Assembly: GCA_963712595.1 (NCBI GenBank)
Contig: CAVQIM010000001.1
Location: 806,001-870,000, forward strand
Direction: 5' to 3'
DNA length: 64,000 bases
From: VRUE01 sp963712595
GTDB lineage: Bacteria > Actinomycetota > Thermoleophilia > Solirubrobacterales > 70-9
Below are positions 16,091 to 24,618 of the stretch, in pieces. The first letter of the stretch is position 1. Each line of letters begins with the position of its first letter. The notes beneath the pieces are model-generated. The model was given only the letters and a program-made list of their open reading frames with translations. It made no database searches and had not been told where the DNA came from. Both the position numbers and the translations under genes were made by a program.

Positions 16091-18918
16091 CGCTCTCCCT
16101 TTCCTTTCCCGCGCTTGACGTGCTTTTTCGGACAGCGCACCCCCACCCGCGGCCGTGAGGCCCAGCCCCGATTGGCGTGGCCGAGGAAGCGCGAGTTGGC
16201 CAGCTGCGGCGCGGCGCAGAGGTTCTTGGTGGAGTTGACGAGGACGCCTCGCTTGCCGCCGTGCATCCTCAGCACGAACTTGGTCACCGGGGCGTCGGGG
16301 ATCACCGGGAACGTCCCCCTGATCCCGCCTTTGATCGAGTCGATCCTGCCGGCGACGTTGACCTCGATCCCCTGCCCCCGCAGGGCGAAGACGAGGTCGG
16401 GCAGGGTGTTGCCGGAGGAGCGGAGGTAGGCAGGACCTTCCATCGGCTCGTCCAGCAGCGGCGTGAACGCCCTGACGTGGCCATAGACGGAGCCCGGTGG
16501 GCAATCGTCCCTGGCGAACTGTGTCTTCGTGCAGATCGTCCCGATGTGGTTCTGGTCGAAGAACTCCGAAGGCGGCAGGGTGACGGCGGCCGAAGCGATG
16601 TTGGCGTCCCCGCGCCGCGGTCGCACGACCACTCGAAGCGAGGGATGGTGCCCACGCTTGGTGCCCCCCTTGAGCGAGAGGGAGACACGCGGCTTGAAGC
16701 CGAGCGCCGAGCAGTTGAAGGCCTGGAAGTGCGCGGTTGGGACCGCGAGCGTGTCATCGGACAGGTCGGCGTAGCGCAGGCCCGCTCCGTTGAGCGCCGA
16801 GGCGATGCTCGACGGATTGCAGCTCGTCGGGTTGACCGTGAATTCCGGGCGGTCGATGTAGGCGCGCACGTCCCGCAGGTGGATCGGGATGCCGTCGATG
16901 ATGTGCGGGATCGGGTCGGTGCCCGTGGCGTCGATCGAGGCTTGGGTCGTTTCCGGGTCGATGCGAACCGCCGAGCGCACGATCACCGTGCCGAGGTCGA
17001 ACGGCCCCACCAGGGCGGAGTCGATCGCCACGACGGAGAAGGAGGAGCCCCGGTAGGGGCCGGCGAGATACAGCCCCCCGGGGGCGTAGGCGAGGACCGG
17101 CCCGACGCCGTAGCCCGAGGAGGTGCGACCGATCTGGCTCGCCGCGGGACAGGAAGGGTGGTCCCTCTCTTCCACTCCCGAGCGGTGAGCCGCGGCCTCG
17201 ATCGCCGAATCCGGGCAGTAGGGAACCCCGGCGATCTTCCCCAGGAGCCCCGGCGGGAACGTGGCCGAGTAGGAGACGATCTCCTGTTCGACGTCGGTCC
17301 TGGTCAGGTGGAGGTAGAAGGGGCTGTAGGAGCCCGCGTTGGCGTTGAGCATGCCCCCCGCCACGCCCGGCTTGAATGGAGCGAGGCCGCTTGGGCACGG
17401 GCCCCCGCCCACCCCCGAGCCGATCGAGAGCGGCAGCGAAGCGTGCCTGACGAAGCTCGCGTTGCGCCAGGGGGTGAACTCCGCCTCGGTGCGGAAGCTT
17501 CCACACGAGGTGGGCGTCGCCAACGGGCTTCGCTGTCCTTCGCGGAAGTGCAGGTGCAGCTTGGAGTAGGGCACTTGCGGCAGCCCGTCGAAGGTCGCGG
17601 TGAGATTTCCCGTTTGGGGATCGGCATGCAGTTCTCCCGCCACCCTGACGAGGATGCCGCGGTCGATCGACTTGGCCACGAGGTAGATCGCAATCAGCGA
17701 GCCGAACGGGTTGCGGTACGGCTCCGCCAGGTAGAGGTCGCCTTTGAACTGACCGGAGACGATCGGGCTGTTCACCGTGAACTCCCCGATCTTCGATTCG
17801 TTGGGGCAGCCGGCCCCGCGTGGCGAGAGGGGCGTCTCTGCCGCGTACTGCTCCGGCGTGCAGACGCCCAGCCCCGAGCCGACCGAGGGGTTGATCGTCA
17901 CCCCTTCGGGCAACGAGACCACAGCCTTCCTCACGGGCGTCGGGGCACGGCGAGACGGATCGACGACACCGAGGACGTCCACGTCGATGTCGAAGTCGTA
18001 ACCCGAGGGCGAGGAAGCCCGCGCGTCGGTCAGTCGCGCCGACGCGTGCGGTTCGAAGGCGAGCGATTCGCACGCCTGCAGGGGGGCGGCTTCGCTCGTC
18101 CGCGCCGCGCCGCCGCCCTGCCACGAGCTCGCGATCGCGGTGAAGCGCATCGGCGCCGCACAATCGGTCGGCAGGGTGAGGAAGGCATTGGGGGTGTTGA
18201 GAGCGGGTCGCCCGATCGAGCATTTCGACCAACCGAAGCTCGGCTCCGCCTCGTTGAGGCAGTTGCCCCTCTGGGCGTCGTGGAGGATTGACCAGGGATT
18301 CCCCCATATCGTCAATTCCACCCTCTCGACATCCGCCAGCTGGGGAACGTTGCGGGTTCGCAGGGTGATCCCGTATTCGCCGTCAGCCTGGCGAATCGAC
18401 GGCACGAAGACGATCGGGGCGCCGTAGGGATTCGCCCCCAGCTCAGAGGGCACGCCCGGCGGCGGCGCAAGATTGAAGAGGCCGAAGGTCCGCGTGCTCC
18501 CACCGCCATAGGAGGAGTGAAGCGTGAGGATCCCGACCTGGCTCCTGTCCTGACAGCTCTCGCCGGAGAGGCTTTCTTCGAAGGGCGAGACGCGCGGCGC
18601 GTGAAAGGCGGACTGGTTGCAGAGCGGAACCGCGGTCGGGTTTTCGATCAAGCCCGGTGGATATTCGATGCTGAGGTCACGCAGATCGTCTTCGGTGAAG
18701 GGTTCTTTGTCTTTCGGGCTCGGGGGAAACCCAGCGCTCATGGCCAGCGCCACCGGGTGAGAGCCGGCGCGCGTCTCGATCTGACCCCCCTCGGCGTGGA
18801 CGGTGGCACGGAAGCCTTCCGCCCCAGGGAGGAAGTCAAAGGCCCCAGCCGAGGCCGGCCCGAGCAAGCCGGACACCGCGACCAGAGCAACCGCTGTGGC
18901 AACCAGCCGGCGCCTCAT
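16087..18918 (-). CDS. Large secreted protein with four internal modules, hypothetical
   Basis: 943-residue exported protein with a signal peptide at about 1-26 (ASAGA). No named family is recognised. It appears to be built from about four copies of a 150-230-residue module, near residues 30-290, 300-510, 530-740 and 780-910. Each shows a PPG/LPEG turn, a cysteine pair with CP...SxIG between, a G-x-YLA/YLR strand, a V-x-V-A-G strand, and a closing NxTxC or PTSC. Cysteines are plentiful and probably form disulfides outside the cell. The C-terminus is basic (CPKKHVKRGKGKGER). It is coupled by ATGA overlaps to genes on both sides. A cell-surface structural or adhesive role is inference. Confidence 0.75.
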   Translation of the reverse strand: MRRRLVATAVALVAVSGLLGPASAGAFDFLPGAEGFRATVHAEGGQIETRAGSHPVALAMSAGFPPSPKDKEPFTEDDLRDLSIEYPPGLIENPTAVPLCNQSAFHAPRVSPFEESLSGESCQDRSQVGILTLHSSYGGGSTRTFGLFNLAPPPGVPSELGANPYGAPIVFVPSIRQADGEYGITLRTRNVPQLADVERVELTIWGNPWSILHDAQRGNCLNEAEPSFGWSKCSIGRPALNTPNAFLTLPTDCAAPMRFTAIASSWQGGGAARTSEAAPLQACESLAFEPHASARLTDARASSPSGYDFDIDVDVLGVVDPSRRAPTPVRKAVVSLPEGVTINPSVGSGLGVCTPEQYAAETPLSPRGAGCPNESKIGEFTVNSPIVSGQFKGDLYLAEPYRNPFGSLIAIYLVAKSIDRGILVRVAGELHADPQTGNLTATFDGLPQVPYSKLHLHFREGQRSPLATPTSCGSFRTEAEFTPWRNASFVRHASLPLSIGSGVGGGPCPSGLAPFKPGVAGGMLNANAGSYSPFYLHLTRTDVEQEIVSYSATFPPGLLGKIAGVPYCPDSAIEAAAHRSGVEERDHPSCPAASQIGRTSSGYGVGPVLAYAPGGLYLAGPYRGSSFSVVAIDSALVGPFDLGTVIVRSAVRIDPETTQASIDATGTDPIPHIIDGIPIHLRDVRAYIDRPEFTVNPTSCNPSSIASALNGAGLRYADLSDDTLAVPTAHFQAFNCSALGFKPRVSLSLKGGTKRGHHPSLRVVVRPRRGDANIASAAVTLPPSEFFDQNHIGTICTKTQFARDDCPPGSVYGHVRAFTPLLDEPMEGPAYLRSSGNTLPDLVFALRGQGIEVNVAGRIDSIKGGIRGTFPVIPDAPVTKFVLRMHGGKRGVLVNSTKNLCAAPQLANSRFLGHANRGWASRPRVGVRCPKKHVKRGKGKGER

Positions 18919-21263
18919 CGCGCCCGTCCTCCCCGTGGCTCACCGCGTTTGAGCGTCACGTGGAATTTCCCGTGACCGTTGTGCTTCTTCTTGCCGCGGT
19001 GTCGCCTCCGGTGGTGTTTCTTCTTCCCTTCCCGGAAGAAGCGCTGCTGCGGGTTGCCCGTGTTTTTGACCGTCGTGCCGGGGTTGGGGTCGTCGGGCGG
19101 CGACGGCAGGGCCTGGCAGTTGTCGCCTTCGCAGACGAACGGCTGCGGCGGTTCCGGGAGCCCGCCACCGACGCGAGCGTCGTAGAGGTCTATCGACCCC
19201 GGATCGGCGCCCACGAGCGACTCCCCGGTGACGAAGTACACGTCCGTTCCATCGCCGCTGGCGTCGACGAAGGTGGCGCCGTCGGGACTGCGGCCACTGG
19301 AGATCAGGCTGACGCAGCCTGGCGAGCGCACGCAACCGCCGACCCCCCTTGCCTCCCACTCGTACACGTCGGGGCGAGAGTCGGTGTCCTGGACGGCGAG
19401 ATCGTCGCTCGAGTCGAAGAAGAGCCGCGAGCCGTCTGCGGTCAGCACCCGCGGCCTGTAGGCGCGGGTCGTGCCGTTTACCTGTGCACCGGGAATCGTC
19501 GAGGAGCCCTGTGGGCGTTCGCCGGTCGGGTTGCACGAGGCGCAAGCGAGAGTCGGGGGGCCGCCCGCCGGAGACGGGCCGTAGAGGTAGACCTCCGTCG
19601 CCCCGTCGCTGTCGTACTCGGTGAGCTCCGCGGCCGAGAGGAAGGCGAGATGGCCCCCGCCGGCGCTCACGCGCACGGTCGCGGTCGCCGGCGGGTAGTC
19701 GCTCGGGGCAGCCGCTTCGGCGCCGACGGCAACCGGGGTTAGGCCCCCACCGTCATTCCAGCGTTCGATCCCGCTGGCGTCCTGGAAGTAGACGTCCCCG
19801 CCGGACGGCGAGGCGCCGAGCACGCCGATGACTCCACCTGCTGGCGTCAGGTCGGCCGAGGCTTTCGCGACCGCGTCGTACCGATAGAGGTGGCCGGCTT
19901 TGGTGAAGAAGGCGAAGCGGCCGTTGGAAGACGCGGTCTCGAACGTTCCTCCTTCGCCTTTGTCGACGGCGATGCTCAGCGTCCCTTCGCGCAGGCGGAG
20001 AACCCCACCCTGGGTCCAGTAGACGCGCGGACCGGTCGCCGAGACGGCACCGATCGGGGCGCCGATCGCCGCGCCCGGAGAGGAATTGATCGTCGCCAGC
20101 CCGGCTGAGCTCCACTCGTAGAGGTTCTGCGCGTCAGGGTCGCATTTCCCCGGCCCATCCGGGATCTCGCTTGCCCCCGGAGCCAACGCCGCGCAGCTCG
20201 AGAGGACGATGTGGGAGAGGTCGGGGGAGGCGCCGGCGAAAGAGACGTCCAGGAACTCGGGGTCGACCGAGCTGAGGGCGACCGCCGCCGGCGTGAGCAG
20301 CGAGGAGAACGCTCCGCTCGAGCCCTCGCGAAGGTAGTACGCCATGTAGCCTTCCGGCGCTCCGGTGCCGGGCAGAACCGGGTTGGGCGCCGGGCAGCCC
20401 GGCAGCGCGCCTCGACAGGGGAGGCCGCCGAAGAGCAGGCCACGAGCGAGGTCGGTGGAGAAGACGCGGTAGGGCGAGCCGTCCGGGTGATCCCCGTATG
20501 CGCCCGACTCGAGCGGGGCGGTGACGTTCTCGGTCGACCAACCGGCGGTGGTCCGGGTGGAGACGTATTGCGGCACGGGTGGCGCCCCGGCCGCGTTGCC
20601 AAACGCGGTTGCAGAGCCGTAGACGACAGCCGCGCGGCTGTCCGCCGCCTGGAAGTCGCCGCCCCCGAAGATCGCGCCGGGCGCGCCGATCGCCCCGCCG
20701 CCCTTGTCCACCGGCGAGACCATCTCCCAGCGCCGATCGTCGGGCAGCTTGAACGCAACCGAGGATTCCTGGGTGGTGAGCGTGTGCTCGGGCCCAACCG
20801 TCGTCCCGCCGGAGTTCGTCGCCACCGGGCGGTAGTGGTATGTGGTGGCCGGAATCAGGCCGCCGGGAGATTTGGAGCTTTGGACCGGCGCCGTGCCAGA
20901 GCCGATCAGACCCGGTTCCTGTCCTTCGGCTGGAACCTTTGCCGCCCCGAAAAAGCCTTCGCGCGCGGGATTCGCGTTGACGTTCGCCTGGAAGGCGGCA
21001 TCGGTGATGTATTCGAAGCGGTAGGTGGTTTGGAGCCCGTTTGGATTGACTTCCAGCCGCAGCGTGGCTCCCGTCGCGCTGACGCCCGTCACCCAGGAGG
21101 CGAGGATCTGCGGTGGCCCTGCCGCCGGCGCCACGGAGGGGGCCGCCAGGACCGCGCCGCATGCAGCCAGAAGAGCGATCAGGAGGGTGACCCGGCGCGG
21201 GAGCGTCTTGGAGCGACGAACCGTCGCTCCGGAAGATGACGATGCCTTCCCTGGGCGCCCCAC
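18915..21263 (-). CDS. Secreted FN3-like plus WD40-type propeller protein
   Basis: 782-residue exported protein, first gene of the three-gene operon. After a signal segment (about 22-47) comes an FN3-like module (about 55-165: GVSATGATLRLEVNPNGL ... TTYHYRPVATNSGGTTVGPEHTL), a type frequent in Thermoleophilia. A long TolB/WD40-like propeller follows (about 175-700), with repeated motifs such as GSRLFFDSSDDLAVQDTDSRPDVYEWE and GTDVYFVTGESLVGADPGSIDLYDAR. The C-terminus is unusually basic and His-rich (KKKHHRRRHRGKKKHNGHGK, about 750-769). Substrate or partner is unknown. The first in-frame ATG with a preceding intergenic gap is used. Confidence 0.78.
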   Translation of the reverse strand: MGRPGKASSSSGATVRRSKTLPRRVTLLIALLAACGAVLAAPSVAPAAGPPQILASWVTGVSATGATLRLEVNPNGLQTTYRFEYITDAAFQANVNANPAREGFFGAAKVPAEGQEPGLIGSGTAPVQSSKSPGGLIPATTYHYRPVATNSGGTTVGPEHTLTTQESSVAFKLPDDRRWEMVSPVDKGGGAIGAPGAIFGGGDFQAADSRAAVVYGSATAFGNAAGAPPVPQYVSTRTTAGWSTENVTAPLESGAYGDHPDGSPYRVFSTDLARGLLFGGLPCRGALPGCPAPNPVLPGTGAPEGYMAYYLREGSSGAFSSLLTPAAVALSSVDPEFLDVSFAGASPDLSHIVLSSCAALAPGASEIPDGPGKCDPDAQNLYEWSSAGLATINSSPGAAIGAPIGAVSATGPRVYWTQGGVLRLREGTLSIAVDKGEGGTFETASSNGRFAFFTKAGHLYRYDAVAKASADLTPAGGVIGVLGASPSGGDVYFQDASGIERWNDGGGLTPVAVGAEAAAPSDYPPATATVRVSAGGGHLAFLSAAELTEYDSDGATEVYLYGPSPAGGPPTLACASCNPTGERPQGSSTIPGAQVNGTTRAYRPRVLTADGSRLFFDSSDDLAVQDTDSRPDVYEWEARGVGGCVRSPGCVSLISSGRSPDGATFVDASGDGTDVYFVTGESLVGADPGSIDLYDARVGGGLPEPPQPFVCEGDNCQALPSPPDDPNPGTTVKNTGNPQQRFFREGKKKHHRRRHRGKKKHNGHGKFHVTLKRGEPRGGRAR

Positions 21264-21397
21264 GTATATCTCTTGCCCCCGGGCCCGTCGCAGCCGGCCG
21301 TCCGCTGAGTTCGATTCCCCGCTGGCGTCGCGGACTCCCCTCCGCGGACCCAGCCCTCCGGATCGAACCTTACGGTACGTCTAAATACTTATCAAGG

Positions 21398-21421
21398 TAA
21401 CCGGCCCTTTGGAGCCGGTTA
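21398..21421 (-). terminator. Hairpin after the transketolase gene
   Basis: An 8-bp inverted repeat TAACCGGC/GCCGGTTA with an 8-nt loop lies 5 bp beyond the transketolase stop codon, followed on the minus strand by CCTTGATAAGT. There is no pure T-run, so this is a moderate call. The remaining intergenic bases to 21264, upstream of the secreted-protein operon, show no clear -35/-10 pair to my eye. Confidence 0.5.
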
Positions 21422-21425
21422 ACGG

Positions 21426-23273
21426 CTACAGCGCCGCCTCGGCCGCCTCGACGATGTGTGCGGCATCGATTCCGGCGGCAGCGAGCAGCGCCTCCGGGGG
21501 TCCGCTGCCGGGTCGCTCGGTCACCGCAAGGCGGGTCAGCTTCGTGCTCCGGCCCGCATCGGCGAGAACGGTGGCGACGACCTCGCCGATCCCGCCCTCC
21601 GCCCAGTGGTCCTCCACGGTCACCAGCGCCCTGGTCTCCCCTGCCGCCTTCAGCAGGGCGTCGGCGTCGACCGGCTTGACCGAGTAGAGGTCGATCACCC
21701 GTGCGGCGATTCCGCGCTCGGCGAGATCGTCGGCGGCGGCGAGGCATTCGTGCAGGGTGATGCCGGCCCCGACCAGGGTGACGGCGTCCTCGCCGCTCGA
21801 GCGAACCGTGCGACTGCCACCGATCTCGAAGGCCTCACCCGGCTCGTAGAGCACCGGCGTCGCTTCCCGCGTCGTGCGCATGTAGCTGACGCCGCGGTGC
21901 TGGCGCATCGCGTCGAGGAGCTGCACGGTCTGGTTGGGATCCGAGGGGTAGAGCACGACGCTGTCGAGGACCGCGCGAAAGGCGGCGATGTCCTCGAGCG
22001 CCATCTGCGAGGGGCCGTCGGCGCCGATCGAGACGCCGACGTGGGAGCCGCAGAGCTTCAGGTCCGCATCCGAGATCGCCCCCATGCGGACGAAGTCGTA
22101 GGCACGGCTGAGGAAGGCGCCGAAGGTCGAAGCGAAGGGCTTCCAACCACGAACCTGCATGCCGACCGCGGCCGCCACCATCTGCTGCTCGGCGATGTAC
22201 ATCTCGAAGAAGCGGTCCGGGTGCGCTTTCGCGAAGCGCTCGGCGTAGGTCGAGTTACCGACCTCGGCGTCGAGCGCGACGACCCGCTCGTCGACGGAGG
22301 CGATCCAGGCGAGGGCGTCGCCGTAGGCGCCGCGGGTCGCGACCTTCTCCCCCACCTCGTAGCTGGGCCGCTCGACCGGGGCGCGCTCGATCTCGAAGGG
22401 ACGGGGCGCCGGTGGAGCCTGGACGCTGACCGAGACCGAGCGGATGCCGCCCAGCTCCTCGATCGCAGCCTCGGGATCGGCAAGGGGCTTGCCGTGCCAG
22501 CCGGGCTGGTCCTCCACCGCGGAGACGCCGGATCCCTTCTTCGTACGGGCGAAGATCACCGCAGGGCGATCGGCTGCCAGCGCCTGAGCGTAGGCCTCCT
22601 CGATCGCCCCGAAGTCGTGGCCGTCTATCTCCTGCGCGTCCCAGCCACAGGCGGATGCCCGCGCGGCCAGCGAGGAGGTGTCCCACTCGTGCATCGTCGG
22701 GCCGCGCTGACCGAGCCGGTTGACGTCGACCACGGCGATCAGGTTGTCAAGCGTGTTGTGGCCGGCCTGCTCGAAGGCCTCCCACATCGATCCCTCTGCC
22801 AGCTCGGAGTCGCCGCAGAGGACCCAGACCCGCAGGTCGGAGGACTCGAGGCGAGAAGCGGCGAGCGCGGTGCCGACGGCTATGGGCAGCCCCTGGCCGA
22901 GCGAGCCGGTGGCGACGTCCACCCAGGGAATTTCCGGCGTCGGGTGGCCCTGCAACCTCGAGCCGAACTTGCGGAAGCTGAGCAGCTCCTCGTCGTCGAT
23001 CGCCCCGGCGGCCTTGTAGAGGCCATATAGCAACGGCGAGGCGTGCCCCTTGGAGAAGACGAGGTGGTCGTTGGCGGGGTTGTCGGGGGCGGAGAAGTCG
23101 TAGCGGAGGTGTCGCGTGAGCAACACCGCCATCAGATCGGCGGCCGACATCGAGGAAGTCGGGTGGCCGGAGCCGGCGGCGGCGCAGGCCCTGACCGCGT
23201 CGACTCGAAGTTGCTGCGCGAGCTCCTGCAGTTGCTCGCTGTTTGCCGTTTGCTCGGGGGTGACCTGGCTCAA
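21426..23273 (-). CDS. tkt: Transketolase
   Basis: 615-residue thiamine-diphosphate enzyme of the pentose phosphate pathway. The N-terminal ThDP half has GSGHPTSSMSAADLMAVLL (His37), SKGHASPLLYG and the cofactor motif GDSELAEGSMWEA...NRLGQ. The Pyr and C-terminal halves follow, with DAEVGNSTYAERFAKAHPDRFFE and ADGPSQMALEDIA. It is shorter than the E. coli enzyme (about 660) and its motifs resemble the short animal-type transketolase more than TktA. The start is TTG, preceded by AGAGGA at 8 bp. It sits 50 bp downstream of nadA. Confidence 0.93.
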   Translation of the reverse strand: MSQVTPEQTANSEQLQELAQQLRVDAVRACAAAGSGHPTSSMSAADLMAVLLTRHLRYDFSAPDNPANDHLVFSKGHASPLLYGLYKAAGAIDDEELLSFRKFGSRLQGHPTPEIPWVDVATGSLGQGLPIAVGTALAASRLESSDLRVWVLCGDSELAEGSMWEAFEQAGHNTLDNLIAVVDVNRLGQRGPTMHEWDTSSLAARASACGWDAQEIDGHDFGAIEEAYAQALAADRPAVIFARTKKGSGVSAVEDQPGWHGKPLADPEAAIEELGGIRSVSVSVQAPPAPRPFEIERAPVERPSYEVGEKVATRGAYGDALAWIASVDERVVALDAEVGNSTYAERFAKAHPDRFFEMYIAEQQMVAAAVGMQVRGWKPFASTFGAFLSRAYDFVRMGAISDADLKLCGSHVGVSIGADGPSQMALEDIAAFRAVLDSVVLYPSDPNQTVQLLDAMRQHRGVSYMRTTREATPVLYEPGEAFEIGGSRTVRSSGEDAVTLVGAGITLHECLAAADDLAERGIAARVIDLYSVKPVDADALLKAAGETRALVTVEDHWAEGGIGEVVATVLADAGRSTKLTRLAVTERPGSGPPEALLAAAGIDAAHIVEAAEAAL

Positions 23274-23323
23274 AGGGGGAGTCCTCTTCTCGGGTTCTGC
23301 CGGGAGAGGGACTTTATCTCGCG

Positions 23324-24355
23324 CTACCCGATCGCGACCATGCGCTCGATCGGGATTCGGGCCCGCTCGGCGATCTCGGCGGGCACCGATACCTCGAACT
23401 TCATTTCCTGCAGGCTGTCACGCAGCTTCGGCAGCGTGATCATCTTCATGTACTTGCAGAAGGCCATCCGGTTGGCCTCGATCAGGTTCGCCTGCGGGGC
23501 CGCTTGCTGCAGCGGGTAAAGCATGCCGTTCTCGGTCGCGACGATGAAGCTGCCGTCGGGGTTCTCTTCGACGTGCTCGAGCATCCCGGAGGTCGAGAGC
23601 ATGTGCACGCCCTCCGGCTCGATGTCGCCAGAGGCGACGTACTCCATCGCCTGCGTCGCGCAGCCGCACTCCGGGTGGATCAGGAACTCCGCCTCCGGGT
23701 GCTCGGCGCGGGTCTGGACGATGTCGGCGGGACGGATGCCGGCGTGGACATGGCACTCGCCGTCCCAGATATGGAAGCGCTGGCGGCGCTCGGGGTCCTC
23801 GCGGATCCCGGTCTCACGCTCGACGAAGGCGCCGAGCCACATGTCGGGGCCGAAGAGGATCTCCGTCTCGGGCCCGTGCTCGGCCCAGATGTGCTCGACG
23901 ACCTTGACCGCGTTGGAGGAGGTGCAGCAGTAGTCGGTCTCCGCCTTGACCTCGGCCGAGGTGTTGACGTACATGACCACCAGCGCGCCCGGGTGCTCTG
24001 CCTTCCAGGCGCGAAGCTGATCGGCGTCGATCGAGTCGGCGAGCGAGCAGCCGGCGTCGAGGTCGGGGATCAGCACCGTCTTCTCCGGCGAGAGGATCGA
24101 GGCGGTCTCCGCCATGAAGTGGACGCCGCAAAAGGCGATCGCGTCGGCGCCGGTCGCCGCCGCCTGGCGCGAGAGCCCGAGCGAGTCGCCCATGCAGTCG
24201 GCGACGTCCTGGATCTCGGGCAGCTGGTAGTTGTGGGCGAGGATGACGGCGTTGCGCTCGGCGGCGAGCGCGCGCACCTCTTCGCTCAGCGCACGGATCT
24301 CCTCCGGCCCGAGGTCCGGCGCCATCGTGGGTTGGATCGTGGGCAACTCCTGCAT
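23324..24355 (-). CDS. nadA: Quinolinate synthase NadA
   Basis: [4Fe-4S] enzyme condensing iminoaspartate and dihydroxyacetone phosphate to quinolinate in NAD synthesis. The ATG at 24355 (MQELPTIQPT) has AAGG 5 bp upstream, giving 343 residues; an upstream extension is unlikely. Key elements are HNYQLPEIQDVAD, PDLDAGCSLADS, MYVNTSAEVKAETDYCCTSS, IHPECGC and FCKYMKM. Cys103, Cys230 and Cys300 are the likely cluster ligands. nadC is 1.2 kb away on the same strand but separated by mutM; nadB is not in the window. Confidence 0.95.
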   Translation of the reverse strand: MQELPTIQPTMAPDLGPEEIRALSEEVRALAAERNAVILAHNYQLPEIQDVADCMGDSLGLSRQAAATGADAIAFCGVHFMAETASILSPEKTVLIPDLDAGCSLADSIDADQLRAWKAEHPGALVVMYVNTSAEVKAETDYCCTSSNAVKVVEHIWAEHGPETEILFGPDMWLGAFVERETGIREDPERRQRFHIWDGECHVHAGIRPADIVQTRAEHPEAEFLIHPECGCATQAMEYVASGDIEPEGVHMLSTSGMLEHVEENPDGSFIVATENGMLYPLQQAAPQANLIEANRMAFCKYMKMITLPKLRDSLQEMKFEVSVPAEIAERARIPIERMVAIG

Positions 24356-24460
24356 GGAGCCTTCCGTTTCCGATGTTCGCTGGCCCGGTCTTTGACCTTG
24401 AACCAGTCGAATGAACTGACCAACCAAGTCTAGACATTGCGGTTGGTCCGCGGGTCCTGT

Positions 24461-24581
24461 CGTGGGGGTGGGGTGCCCGGCTTGCGCTGCGCTCTGCTTC
24501 GGGCACCGGGATGAGGCGGACTCAGGGATGGGGCCCTGCCCTCAGCAGACTCCGCGCGGCGCCGATCACCCCACCCCCACG
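24461..24581. repeat. Divergent-promoter palindrome with two internal hairpins
   Basis: A perfect 15-bp inverted repeat (CGTGGGGGTGGGGTG at 24461-24475 with its complement at 24567-24581) lies between divergent nadA and mutM. Inside are two smaller hairpins: GTGCCCG...CGGGCAC around 24473-24505, and AGGG...CCCT within 24524-24541, flanked by near-complementary GCGGACTC and GACTCCGC. The design (long outer stem, two inner hairpins) resembles the elements at 25.5, 26.5 and 44.4 kb, but the core sequence is not the same. Confidence 0.6.
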
Positions 24582-24618
24582 CCACCCGCGAAAGGGGCGG
24601 AGGCGCGAGACTTTGGTC

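Noticed and set aside
21305..21335. GAGTTCGATTCC resembling a tRNA T-arm
   Set aside because: Flanking bases do not form a T-stem and no cloverleaf can be drawn round it.
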